In this document: positions 32,653-41,837 of the stretch, in pieces
Layout: each line of letters begins with the position of its first letter
Position numbering within the stretch: the first letter of the stretch is position 1
DNA from: Gilvimarinus chinensis DSM 19667
Lineage (GTDB): Bacteria > Pseudomonadota > Gammaproteobacteria > Pseudomonadales > Cellvibrionaceae
Assembly (NCBI RefSeq): GCF_000377745.1
Contig: NZ_KB898712.1
Span: 1-64,000, forward strand
Direction: 5' to 3'
Length of the DNA: 64,000 bases
Made by a program: the position numbers and the translations under genes
The notes under the pieces: generated by a model
What the model saw: only the letters and a program-made list of their open reading frames with translations
Databases searched by the model: none
Told to the model about the DNA's origin: nothing

Positions 32653-34635
32653 ATGAAACTCACTCCATTAATCACCTCCATTTTCGGCGCCAGTCTGTTG
32701 GCTGTGCAGGCTTTTGCCGATGTAACCCCCAATCGCTTAATCACCTCTGGCGCCGTGTTGCAGCGCGATCTGCCGCTTACGCTCTGGGGTAGCGCCGATG
32801 CCGGTGAAGATATTCGGGTGCAGTTAAATGGCGAAGCCATTGGCCGCTTTAAAGCGAATGCAGACGGTCACTGGTACTGGGAGGGCGAGGCCTACTCCGC
32901 TGGCGGGCCCCATAAGTTGGTGATTGAGGGCGATAACCGCATTGAGCTAACGGACATCTACTTTGGCGATGTCTGGCTGGCCGCCGGGCAGTCCAATATG
33001 GAAATGAAAATGTCCAACGTTAAAGAGCGTTATGCCCAGGAGCTGGCCGCGGCTGACAACCCTCGTATTCGCCACTTTCAAGTGCCGAAAAATGCGGTTT
33101 ACGACGGCCCCGAATACGATTTAAACGGTGGGGAGTGGCTGGCCGCGACCCCAGACAACGCCCTTAATTTTACCGCCGTAGGTTACTTTTTTGCCCGTCA
33201 GATCGAGCGTGCTCAAGACGTGCCCGTGGGGATTATTATGAATGCTTATGGCGGCTCGGGCGCCCAGGCGTGGATGAGCCCGGAGGCGTTAAAGCACTTC
33301 CCCCACTATGTGCAGCAGGCCGAGCGCAATGCCGCCCCTGGTTATGTGGAAAACGCCAAAGCAAAAGACAACGCCACTACCAACCCCTGGTATGAAAACT
33401 TACACAAAGCTGATGCGGGTACTCACGCAAGTCCTGCCTGGTCAGCCGAAGCCATTGACGACAGCGATTGGCAAGAAATAAGCCTGCCCGGTCAGTGGGC
33501 CGACAGTGGCATAGAAAATTTAAGTGGTGTGCTCTGGCTGCGCAAAACCATCACTCTACCAGCCGGTGCAGCGGGCAAGCCCGGTATGCTGCGCCTGGGC
33601 CGGATAGTGGATGCCGATACCGCGTTTATTAATGGTCAGCAGGTGGGCAACACGACGTATATGTACCCCCAGCGCCGCTATGAGGTGCCCGCAGGTGTGT
33701 TAAAAGCCGGGGTCAACACCATTGTGGTACGCGCTGTGACAAACGCGGGTAATGGCGGTTTTGTTAAAGACAAACCCTACCGCCTTGAGCTGGGCGATAC
33801 CCAGATTTCATTGGAAGGAAGCTGGCGCGCGCGCGTAGGCGCCAGTGTAAGCCCGGCCCCCTCCCGTGAGTTTTGGGATATGAGCCAGCCGGTGGGAATT
33901 TATAACGCCATGCTCGCTCCTATTACCCCCATGCAGCTCAAGGGCGTGATCTGGTATCAGGGTGAGAGCAATGCCGGTAAGCCCGATGAATATGCGACAT
34001 TGTTGCCCACTATGATTCGCCAGTGGCGCGCCGAGTTTGGCCAGCCAAAGCTGCCGTTTATTTATGCTCAGCTGCCAGGCTTTGGCGAGCCGGTTGAGGC
34101 GCCGGTGCAGAGCGGTTGGGCCGAAATGCGCCAGGCGCAAACCAAAGTTTTGTCCGAGCCCAATACTGCCATGGCCGTGACGATTGATTTGGGCGAGTGG
34201 AATGACATACACCCACTGAATAAAAAGCCCGTGGGTGAGCGTTTGGCTCTGTTAGCGCGCCAGCAGGTGTACGGCGAAACTCGTCTACAGTCCGAAGCGC
34301 CTGCGCCTTATGTTATGCAGGTGAGTGATGGCAAAGCGTTTATCAGCACTGTGCACGCGTATCGTGGTTTAAAAAGTAAAGGCGGCAAGCCGGAGGGTTT
34401 TGCGATTGCCGGTAAAGACGGTGAGTTTGTTTGGGCTGAGGCCGAGCTGGATGGTGACTTAATTCGAGTTTGGAGTGACGAGGTAAAAGAGCCTGTACAG
34501 GTTCGCTACGCCTGGGCGGATTATCCACAGCGCGCGAACGTGTACAACAGTGCTGGCTTACCGTTGATGCCTTTTGCGCTGGAAGTAAAACCGAACAACA
34601 TCCAAGCATCTTCAGCGGCCATTGAAAATCCGTAA
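32653..34635 (+). CDS. Exported sialate-O-acetylesterase-type carbohydrate esterase
   Basis: This 660-residue protein has a signal peptide (cleavage near A-F-A). The SASA/SGNH esterase core has G-Q-S-N-M-E at about 115 with the nucleophile Ser, G-G-S-G-A-Q-A-W near 200, I-W-Y-Q-G-E-S-N-A near 435, and the late D-I-H-P-L-N supplying Asp and His near 516-518. A jelly-roll insertion (about 255-380, W-L-R-K-T-I-T-L-P-A-G) interrupts it, as in other members. The enzyme removes acetyl groups from sugars such as acetylated xylan, sialic acid or other glycans. It converges on two lyase genes, so it may deacetylate the same polysaccharide. Substrate not determinable. Confidence 0.85.
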   Translation: MKLTPLITSIFGASLLAVQAFADVTPNRLITSGAVLQRDLPLTLWGSADAGEDIRVQLNGEAIGRFKANADGHWYWEGEAYSAGGPHKLVIEGDNRIELTDIYFGDVWLAAGQSNMEMKMSNVKERYAQELAAADNPRIRHFQVPKNAVYDGPEYDLNGGEWLAATPDNALNFTAVGYFFARQIERAQDVPVGIIMNAYGGSGAQAWMSPEALKHFPHYVQQAERNAAPGYVENAKAKDNATTNPWYENLHKADAGTHASPAWSAEAIDDSDWQEISLPGQWADSGIENLSGVLWLRKTITLPAGAAGKPGMLRLGRIVDADTAFINGQQVGNTTYMYPQRRYEVPAGVLKAGVNTIVVRAVTNAGNGGFVKDKPYRLELGDTQISLEGSWRARVGASVSPAPSREFWDMSQPVGIYNAMLAPITPMQLKGVIWYQGESNAGKPDEYATLLPTMIRQWRAEFGQPKLPFIYAQLPGFGEPVEAPVQSGWAEMRQAQTKVLSEPNTAMAVTIDLGEWNDIHPLNKKPVGERLALLARQQVYGETRLQSEAPAPYVMQVSDGKAFISTVHAYRGLKSKGGKPEGFAIAGKDGEFVWAEAELDGDLIRVWSDEVKEPVQVRYAWADYPQRANVYNSAGLPLMPFALEVKPNNIQASSAAIENP

Positions 34636-34660
34636 AGCCAACGGCGGGCACACATCACTT

Positions 34661-34694
34661 AATAAGCCGTGAGCGATATACTCACGGCTTATTT
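34661..34694. terminator. Bidirectional terminator between esterase and lyase genes
   Basis: AATAAGCCGTGAG and CTCACGGCTTATT form a perfect 13-bp stem with a seven-base loop, followed by TTT. It lies between two convergent genes. Confidence 0.88.
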
Positions 34695-34707
34695 TATACA
34701 GTGACAG

Positions 34708-36348
34708 TTAATCTGCTATACGTGTGTAGCTTACGTTGGTCATGGTGACGGTAGATTCGGTAATGCCTAAGTCGGTAAAACACTGGGCAAAAGATTCTGA
34801 ATTGCCGGGCTCGCCGCAGTTTTTCCGCGTGTAGGTATTTTGCGATTGCAGGTAATTGCCAAACTTAAAGTAAGAATCCGCATCATCCTCCACCGGAATA
34901 CCAAAGGCACGGCCCATACCATAGACGGTGACATAGCCGTAATCGTTCACCATTTTAAAATCGAAGCTATCGCCGCTGCGAATGGTGCCTAGGGCGTACT
35001 TTTCTTCTTCGCCATCGGTATTGCGCAAACGTACGTAGACATCAAAAATGCCGTTTCCGGCCACACTGTCGTCAAAGCCAGACTCTGAGGAGTCGGACAC
35101 GTACAGTTTCATAATGGTGCCTAAGCCGCCGGCATGATGCTGAGCGATAATGGTTTTTCCGGCATCGGACATTTCTACTTTTACGTCTGCCTCAAACACT
35201 TCATACACGTCGGTCATGGCAACCCGCAGGCTTTGTTTAACTTTGTATTCCTGGCGCCAACCGTTGCCATTTGGCGATATATACTGAGCCTCAAGAGGCA
35301 CAAACACCAGTGTCGATGAATTGACCAGCGGATGCGGATTGGCACCTTCCAAATCGAAAATGCTGCCGTCGGTAATATTAGCCGGGATTTCGTCATTCCC
35401 GGGGTCACCATTACTCTCGCCCCCACCGTAAACCTCGACCTCGGTCAGATTAGTCCAACTGCTGCCCGATGTGTTTTCAAAGGTTTTAATTCGCAGTTGT
35501 TTGGCATCAATGTCAGTAATGTCGAACACTTCAATGTCTGCCTTCGAGCCGCTACTGATATCATCGTAGACTTTCGTCCAGCTACCGCTAGTGCCCGGGC
35601 GAGCATAGACTTCAAACGTGTAAACGCGAGAATCTCCGCGCCCCCAGGCAATGCCAAGCTCGGTTACTCGGCTGACTTCTTCTAGCTCAACAGTCAAATT
35701 AACAGGCGAACCCGAAGCAGCCCATCGAGACTCCCAACTAGTACTTCCGTCAATGGCGTTTGCTGCAGGATAATTGTTGTGACTGCTGTCGTCATCAAAC
35801 GCGGTAGCAATGGCAAGGGTATTGTCGTTGCTGTCTTCGTCTGGGTCGTTACTGTCATCTACACGAAACAGCTGCCATTGCTGATTAATGTTATCGCTGT
35901 TGGAACTCCACAGATAAATGTCTTGTCGGTTGGCCGCATCGCCTCCCCCATCGAGAGAGAACTCTTGCGCACCACGTTTTGCGAAACGGTAAATTTCGCT
36001 GCTCGGATACACCTTAACTTTAGCAAAGTGCTGGTCGTAATTACTTTCATCGCATTCTTGTAAGGTGACGGCTTGTTGGCGTGAGGCGCCGCTACCAGCA
36101 TCCCAACAGAGGTTGGTGTTCTCTTTTTTATAGGCGTAGTAGCCATTGCCTCTGTCTAGTTGAACCCAATGCTGGTTAAGGTTAGTGAGATTGGTTTCCC
36201 ATAAATACAATTGCTGGCCCGTCTGGGCGCCGCCATTACCATCGATAGCGTGTCCAGTGCCGTGCTTTTCCATAACAAAAGTGGCCGCCTGGGACAGGCT
36301 GCCAGTAACGGCGAGAGAAGCGGCGAGTAAAAATTTATACATCGTCAT
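34708..36348 (-). CDS. Secreted modular PL7-like lyase with atypical catalytic motifs
   Basis: The 546-residue protein has a signal peptide (1-21), a ricin-type beta-trefoil CBM13-like domain at about 23-163 (G-N-G-G-A-Q-T-G-Q-Q-L-Y-L-W repeats), an F5/8-type-C (CBM32-like) domain at about 178-308, an acidic linker, then a jelly-roll lyase region from about 325. Aligned to PL7, the R-S-E-L-R box becomes R-Q-E-Y-K (365-369), Q-I/V-H becomes Q-H-H (403-405), and Y-F-K-F-G-N-Y-L-Q (493-501) is kept. Residues 21-308 align gap-free with the neighbouring lyase, with 219 of 288 identical by hand count. Altered catalytic boxes suggest a changed substrate, perhaps another uronate polymer. Confidence 0.75.
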   Translation of the reverse strand: MTMYKFLLAASLAVTGSLSQAATFVMEKHGTGHAIDGNGGAQTGQQLYLWETNLTNLNQHWVQLDRGNGYYAYKKENTNLCWDAGSGASRQQAVTLQECDESNYDQHFAKVKVYPSSEIYRFAKRGAQEFSLDGGGDAANRQDIYLWSSNSDNINQQWQLFRVDDSNDPDEDSNDNTLAIATAFDDDSSHNNYPAANAIDGSTSWESRWAASGSPVNLTVELEEVSRVTELGIAWGRGDSRVYTFEVYARPGTSGSWTKVYDDISSGSKADIEVFDITDIDAKQLRIKTFENTSGSSWTNLTEVEVYGGGESNGDPGNDEIPANITDGSIFDLEGANPHPLVNSSTLVFVPLEAQYISPNGNGWRQEYKVKQSLRVAMTDVYEVFEADVKVEMSDAGKTIIAQHHAGGLGTIMKLYVSDSSESGFDDSVAGNGIFDVYVRLRNTDGEEEKYALGTIRSGDSFDFKMVNDYGYVTVYGMGRAFGIPVEDDADSYFKFGNYLQSQNTYTRKNCGEPGNSESFAQCFTDLGITESTVTMTNVSYTRIAD

Positions 36349-36521
36349 CGTAGTCAGTACCTATTGTTATATCTAGCCGATAAAAACTCATAGAAAGGGC
36401 GCACAGGGCTGTCTGCCTGCGTGCAGGGTCTAAATTTAAAAAGTAAGGAGAAAGTCACCCGATCACAGGCGAGTGTGATCGGGTGAGAAGATCATATTCG
36501 GCCCGTGGGCCGGAACTTCAA

Positions 36522-38258
36522 TTACTGATGATCTACCCAGAAGTCATAAACAACCACTTCGCCATAGTTATCAGATTTTCCGGTTTCGCTGCCTTCTTTC
36601 TCGGCGTTACTTTGAGTGTAATTACCGATTTTGAAATAGGCATCGCCGTAGCTGCGGTCCATCACATAATCATTAGAACCGTCGCGCACCAGGTACTGGT
36701 CCGCATTGCCCGAGTTATAAGCACTTTCCAGGTTGCCGTCTTCACTGTAGTAGACGTAGTGTTTGCCATCGATTACTTCAAAGATAACCTCGTGGTTGGT
36801 ACCCAGGCTATAGTTGTTGGTAACGGTGACATCGCTACGCAATTTACCGCCGTTAAAGCTCAGGAATAAGTGCGAATCTTCTAAGCGCAGCACCAGGGCG
36901 TCATCAATACCCTCGTCCTTGTTGCCGTGAATTTGCGTGGCAACCAGGTGGCTTTTGACAATGGGTAGGTGCGTAATGGCTTGCTTAACATAGACGACAT
37001 GCTGACCCGACGTAGTCCAGTAAATATCTTTACTGCCATCGGCTTCGCGTTCGCGCAGCTCAGAGCGAATATAGCTGGAGTTAGGTGTAGTGCCGTTGCC
37101 ATCGCGCACCGGAGCGAAGAAGACAATACCGTTGCCAGCGTCGTTTACATAGAAGTACTCGTTGTTATCTTCACCACACAGAGTTTTGTCTTCAACGCCG
37201 TCAGGGTAAGTGATTTTCCACTGGTTGCAGTTGCTCATCAAGTCAGAGGGAACATTTGCTGAACCCGGGGGAACGTTGCCACCGCCATTGTCTCCACCAC
37301 CGTTATCACCGCCGCCAGAGCCGCTTCCCTCTGCGCCGTACACTTCGACTTCAGTAATGTTTGTCCAGGTGCTGCCTGAGGTATTTTCAAAGGTTTTAAC
37401 ACGAATCTGTTGCGCTTCTATATCGGTAATGTCAAACACTTCAATACCGGCAGTAGAACCGCTGCTGACATCATCGTACACCTTGGTCCACGATCCGCTC
37501 GTACCAGGGCGCGCGTAAATTTCAAAAGTATACGCACGAGAGTCACCGCGACCCCAGGCAATGCCCACTTCGGTAACTTCGCTAACCTCTTCTAACTGAA
37601 TGGTTAAATTAACCGGTGAGCCAGACGCCGCCCACCGTGATGCCCAGTCAGTATTGCCGTCCACCGCTTTAGAGGCGGGGTAGTTGGCGTGGCTGCTACC
37701 GTCATCAAACGCGGTGTCTACAGCGAGTTTATTATCGCTTGAGCCCCCTCCGCTGGTGCCTCCGTCATCCACTCGAAAGAGCTCCCATTGCTGGTTAATA
37801 TTGTCGCTATTCGAGTTCCAAAGATAGATAGACTGTCTATCAGCAGCACCACCGTTACCGTCTAAAGAAAATCCTGCCGCGTTGCGTTTTTGAAACCGAT
37901 AAACTTCGGTGCCATCGTAAATTTTTACTTTGGAAAAGTGTTGGTTGTAGTTTCCGGCATTGCATTCCTGCAAAGTAACTGCTTGGTTGCGCGCTCCGCC
38001 GCCGCCAGCATCCCAGCAGAGGTTGGTGTTTTGTTTTTTGTACGAGTAATAACCGTTCCCTCGGTCCAGTTGTACCCACTGTTGGTTGGCGTTATTGAGG
38101 TTGGTTCCCCAGAGGTAAATTTGTTGCCCCACTTGAGCACCACCATTACCGTCGATTGAATAACCCGTGCCATATTTTTCAATGACAAAGGTGGCTGCAT
38201 GGGCATAAGTACCTGCAGAAGCTATAGAAGCTGCGAGAATGTACTGAGGTAGTTTCAT
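36522..38258 (-). CDS. Secreted alginate lyase, PL7 family, with CBM13- and CBM32-like domains
   Basis: The 578-residue protein has a signal peptide (1-21), a ricin-type trefoil (about 23-163), an F5/8-type-C domain (178-308), a Gly/Asp/Ser linker (311-333) and a PL7 catalytic jelly roll (335-578). All three family boxes are canonical: R-S-E-L-R at 398-402, Q-I-H at 442-444, and Y-F-K-I-G-N-Y-T-Q at 541-549. PL7 enzymes cleave alginate by beta-elimination; Q-I-H is usually linked to action on G-containing blocks. It precedes a paralogous lyase in the same direction with 173 bases between, and both share the leader AATAGGT before the start, as expected after tandem duplication. Confidence 0.92.
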   Translation of the reverse strand: MKLPQYILAASIASAGTYAHAATFVIEKYGTGYSIDGNGGAQVGQQIYLWGTNLNNANQQWVQLDRGNGYYSYKKQNTNLCWDAGGGGARNQAVTLQECNAGNYNQHFSKVKIYDGTEVYRFQKRNAAGFSLDGNGGAADRQSIYLWNSNSDNINQQWELFRVDDGGTSGGGSSDNKLAVDTAFDDGSSHANYPASKAVDGNTDWASRWAASGSPVNLTIQLEEVSEVTEVGIAWGRGDSRAYTFEIYARPGTSGSWTKVYDDVSSGSTAGIEVFDITDIEAQQIRVKTFENTSGSTWTNITEVEVYGAEGSGSGGGDNGGGDNGGGNVPPGSANVPSDLMSNCNQWKITYPDGVEDKTLCGEDNNEYFYVNDAGNGIVFFAPVRDGNGTTPNSSYIRSELREREADGSKDIYWTTSGQHVVYVKQAITHLPIVKSHLVATQIHGNKDEGIDDALVLRLEDSHLFLSFNGGKLRSDVTVTNNYSLGTNHEVIFEVIDGKHYVYYSEDGNLESAYNSGNADQYLVRDGSNDYVMDRSYGDAYFKIGNYTQSNAEKEGSETGKSDNYGEVVVYDFWVDHQ

Positions 38259-39105
38259 GGATCTTGACCTATTATTCGTGTGATGAAAAATAACAGGCGA
38301 TTAATTTTTAGGGTGCAATACCCACAACATAAACCTGGCTGATGTATGTTTAAAATGATCGCCTGCTGGAGACGAATACAAGGCACTGGTCGAATTGGAT
38401 GAGAACTTCAGATCTTTATTTATTGTGTTTTAAAACGCTATTAATAAGCTGATTTAAGACCTACATCACCCACATGCAACGTCGGAAAGGGAGCCTACAC
38501 GATTTTTTCTGGTTGTATAACAGAGATTCAAATATTATCTCAGAGTGTTTCTTTAACTGTTACTTTTGGAATCAGGTGTAACATAGGGAAGAGACAAAAA
38601 TTAGAAAAATATTATTTGTTTGGAGAATATGAAAAAGGATAAATTATATCTGTTAGATATGAACGATGCGTAAAGCTGGCGTTGTTTAACAGATTGATTT
38701 CTTATTTGTGATGCTTGTCATACGGTTGTTATATTCAAAGTGACAGTTACATTTTTCCTGTCGTTTTTATTTTTAACAACAGGATTTTTGTACCTCGACT
38801 ACCAGTGCGGTGCTTAATGCAGTTGGTTGCCGATAGCGCATTAACATTGAGCATCAATGGATGCCTATTTAAGGTCGAGAAAGCGCGGTATAGCGGTGGT
38901 GGTGAGTATGTCTAACACCACAATAGAGGCGACAAGCTTAATTAACGTAGAGCCTTGAATATTGTTGGCGCGGAAAGGAAAGTCATCAGTAAACCCTGCT
39001 CTACTTTATATACCACAGGGAATAACCGCACGAGTTTTATCTACCCTTGCACTCTTTTGTCCGAAGGATGACGAACTAAACGTTTTAGCCTGGGGCAGGG
39101 CTGTT
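38259..39105. other. Long AT-rich intergenic region between lyase and chitinase
   Basis: Part of a 1070-base gap between divergent genes. It is AT-rich and contains several weak open frames that lack Shine-Dalgarno sites. I see no RNA gene or terminator. It must hold the lyase promoter; no unambiguous element could be named. Confidence 0.4.
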
Positions 39106-39156
39106 TTGGGACGCTGATCGTATTTTGGCTATACTGATTTTGACAACGTTGTCTAA
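39106..39156 (+). promoter_or_regulatory. Chitinase promoter overlapped by LacI/NagR-like operator
   Basis: TTGGGA at 39106-39111 and TATACT at 39130-39135 are separated by 18 bases, giving a plausible sigma-70 promoter. GACAACGTTGTC at 39142-39153 is a perfect 12-bp palindrome with a central CG, placed right at the predicted start of transcription. It matches the core of LacI-family operators, and from memory the nag box AATGACARCGYTGTCATT of the GlcNAc regulator NagR. The outer bases differ. The next gene, 170 bases on, is a chitinase. Confidence 0.6.
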
Positions 39157-39328
39157 GTGGCGTAGTTTGAATCCGCGCCTATGCGTCCATAACGCTATAA
39201 CAATAGAACACCGTCTTTGTGCAGATGATGCCCACGTCTGTAGCAGCAGTAAGACATCCCTCCCGTTGTGGTGAAGCTCGCTGATGTATAGCGGTTAAAA
39301 ACTCCAAATACACAGAAAGGAAATCACT

Positions 39329-40483
39329 ATGAAATTACGCTCTTTATGGGTGTCAGCTTCGCTGGCTTTATGTTTTAGCGCCTCAGCTCAGGCTTACAAT
39401 TGTTCGGGCACGTCTCAATATGTTGATGGCAGTGCCTACAGTAACGGTGCTGTGGTGAAAAATAATAACGCGGCTTATCAATGCAGTGTGAGCGGCTGGT
39501 GTTCTATCGGCGGGCCCTACGCTCCGGGTGAAGGTTGGGCCTGGACAAACGCTTGGAATGATCTTGGTGGCTGCGATGGCTCTGGTAGTTCATCCTCTGT
39601 GAGCTCGTCCAGCTCATCGGTGAGTTCCAGTGTTTCATCTATCAGCTCCAGCAGCTCGTCCGTTGGCGGTGGTAATTGTCCGGTGTGGTCGTCAAACGCA
39701 ATCTATTACGCGGGTGACGTGGTGTTGTATCAGGGCTCTTACTATCTTGCAGAGCACGATAACCCCGGTTATGACCCAACCATCAGTACCTGGTTTTGGG
39801 AGCCAACACCCTCATGCCCCGGCGGCAACGGCAGTAGTTCTTCATCAAGCGTGGGTGGTGGTAACGGTTTCTCCTCTATCGTGAGTGAGGCGCAGTTCAA
39901 CCAGATGTTCCCCAACCGCAACGGCTTTTACACGTATGCGGGTTTGGTGAATGCGGCGGCCACTTTCCCGGCCTTTGCGACTACAGGTAACCTCACCACA
40001 CAAAAACGCGAGGCGGCCGCAGCGCTGGCGAACTTTTCTCACGAAACCGGCGGTTTGTATTACATTGAGGAAATCGCTAAAGGTGAATACTGCTCGGGCG
40101 GCGCTACAGCCTGCGGTGTATGTGCACCGGGTAAACGCTACTACGGTCGTGGGCCCATTCAATTGAGTTGGAATTACAACTACTGTACCGCAGGCCAGGC
40201 TCTTGGCTTGGATTTGTGGTCCAACCCCGATCAAGTCGCGCAAAATGCCACGACGGCTTGGCGTACCGCCTTGTGGTTTTGGATGACCCAAAGTGGCGCG
40301 GGCTACCGTCCGGCGCACCAGTCTATGGTGAACGATCAGGGCTTTGGTGAAACCATTCGTACTATTAATGGTTCGCTTGAGTGTAACGGTGGTCACCCCG
40401 CTCAGGTGCAAAGCCGCATTAATCTGTACCAAGACTTCACGCAAATTTTAGGCGTGACTCCGGGCAGCAATCTCGGCTGCTGA
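39329..40483 (+). CDS. Secreted GH19 chitinase with two carbohydrate-binding modules
   Basis: The 384-residue protein has a signal peptide (cleavage near A-Q-A-Y), then a CBM5/12-type module (about 26-82, aromatic- and Cys-rich). A poly-Ser linker, a second CBM5/12 module (116-163, C-P-V-W-S-S-N-A-I-Y-Y-A-G-D-V-V) and another Ser linker lead to the GH19 domain (180-384). The catalytic Glu is in F-S-H-E239-T-G-G; a second acidic site lies in the following E-E-I-A-K-G-E-Y-C; Y-Y-G-R-G-P-I-Q-L-S-W is a strong GH19 signature. It hydrolyses chitin with inversion. AAAGGAAA precedes the ATG. The palindrome at 39142-39153 suggests induction by chitin-derived sugars. Confidence 0.93.
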   Translation: MKLRSLWVSASLALCFSASAQAYNCSGTSQYVDGSAYSNGAVVKNNNAAYQCSVSGWCSIGGPYAPGEGWAWTNAWNDLGGCDGSGSSSSVSSSSSSVSSSVSSISSSSSSVGGGNCPVWSSNAIYYAGDVVLYQGSYYLAEHDNPGYDPTISTWFWEPTPSCPGGNGSSSSSSVGGGNGFSSIVSEAQFNQMFPNRNGFYTYAGLVNAAATFPAFATTGNLTTQKREAAAALANFSHETGGLYYIEEIAKGEYCSGGATACGVCAPGKRYYGRGPIQLSWNYNYCTAGQALGLDLWSNPDQVAQNATTAWRTALWFWMTQSGAGYRPAHQSMVNDQGFGETIRTINGSLECNGGHPAQVQSRINLYQDFTQILGVTPGSNLGC

Positions 40484-40582
40484 TTCAGGATGACTGCTGG
40501 GCGCAAGGATGCGCCTTCCCTCCTTTGCCTCTTCCGCGTTGTATACTGACGGCCTTTTGCGTGATTCGTATAAGGGTGTATT

Positions 40583-41803
40583 TTGCTGAATAGAATCTGG
40601 GCTGGCTTAATTTTTATTTCCTTGTTGTGGGGCATTGGCGCCAGCTTATTGGGCGAGCCTCAAACAGCCGATGCGTTAGTTGCATCGCTGTTTGAAATGG
40701 CCGCACTGGCGACACAGATTTGCCTGGGTTTAATTGGCGTTATGTGTTTTTGGTTGGGGCTGATGGAAATAGCCAACGTGAGCGGCTTAAGTGCAAAACT
40801 GGCCGCGGGGTTAGCGCCGCTGTTCAGTCGGTTAATGCCCGAGGTGCCGCGTGGTGATAAAGCCATCAGCAGCATCAGCATGAATATGGCGGCCAATATG
40901 CTGGGCCTGGATAATGCCGCTACGCCTGCGGGCATTCAGGCCATGCGCGACTTGCAAGTGCACAACCAAACCCCGGCGATACTCAGCAACGCACAAATAT
41001 TATTTCTGGTGATCAATACCTCATCGGTGACACTAATACCCACCACCGTTTTTGTATACCGGGCGCAACTGGGAGCGGCGGCGCCTACCGATGTTTTTTT
41101 GCCCATATTGCTGGCCACCAGCTGCTCTACCTTAGTCGGCTTACTGACCGTCGCCTGGATACAAAAGCTAAAAATTCTCTCGCCCGTGGTACTGGCTTAT
41201 TTTATAGGTGCAGCGTTACTGCTGGGCGGTTTGCTGGCGGCCAGCGTTGCCGACGGTGAAATCGGTAAGCAATCGGCTGTGGTGGGTAATTTGACCCTGC
41301 TGATGCTTATTGCGGGGTTGTTTGCCTATGGTTTTTTTCGTCGCGTGAAAATGTACGATGCCTTTATTACCGGGGCAAAAAACGGATTTGATATTGCTAT
41401 CAGTATTATTCCCTACCTGGTGGCCATGCTTTTTGCACTTGGTCTTTTGCGCGCCTCTGGCGTATTGGAATTGCTGCTGGAGCAGGTGCGCGTTCTGGTC
41501 GCGTTTTTTGGTGGTGACACCCGCTTTGTTGATGCCTTACCCACCGCGATTATGAAACCTTTCTCCGGCTCGGGTTCACGGGCGTTAATGATCGAAACCA
41601 TGGAAACCTATGGCGCCGATTCTTTCGCCGGGCGTCTGGCGGCGGTGTATCAAGGCAGTACCGAAACCACCTTTTATGTGTTGGCGGTATACTGTGGTGC
41701 GGTCGCCATTACTCGTACCCGTTATGCGCTGCTATGCGCGTTAATTGCCGATGGCGCGGGTATGTTTGCTGCGACGCTACTGGGTTACTGGTTTTTTGCG
41801 TAA
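40583..41803 (+). CDS. Nucleoside-recognition (SpmA/SpmB fusion) membrane protein
   Basis: This 406-residue protein has about ten transmembrane helices and two nucleoside-recognition (Gate) repeats, one near 45-160 (N-M-A-A-N-M-L-G-L-D-N-A-A-T-P) and one near 270-400 (K-P-F-S-G-S-G-S-R-A, Q-G-S-T-E-T-T-F-Y-V). These repeats correspond to SpmA and SpmB fused in one chain, the usual form in gammaproteobacteria. Transported substrate unknown. The likely start is TTG 40583 with AAGGGTG upstream. It lies 35 bases before the glutaredoxin-like gene. Confidence 0.85.
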   Translation: MLNRIWAGLIFISLLWGIGASLLGEPQTADALVASLFEMAALATQICLGLIGVMCFWLGLMEIANVSGLSAKLAAGLAPLFSRLMPEVPRGDKAISSISMNMAANMLGLDNAATPAGIQAMRDLQVHNQTPAILSNAQILFLVINTSSVTLIPTTVFVYRAQLGAAAPTDVFLPILLATSCSTLVGLLTVAWIQKLKILSPVVLAYFIGAALLLGGLLAASVADGEIGKQSAVVGNLTLLMLIAGLFAYGFFRRVKMYDAFITGAKNGFDIAISIIPYLVAMLFALGLLRASGVLELLLEQVRVLVAFFGGDTRFVDALPTAIMKPFSGSGSRALMIETMETYGADSFAGRLAAVYQGSTETTFYVLAVYCGAVAITRTRYALLCALIADGAGMFAATLLGYWFFA

Positions 41804-41837
41804 GCTTCTATTCACTTAATAAGTATCAAGGAAAGAG

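Noticed and set aside
38715-38915. 66-codon frame in the lyase-chitinase gap
   Set aside because: No Shine-Dalgarno, no recognisable motif, and composition like its AT-rich surroundings.
39590-39665. Repetitive TCC/AGC tracts as a possible microsatellite or CRISPR-like array
   Set aside because: They code for the poly-Ser linker of the chitinase in frame and have no spacer-repeat structure.
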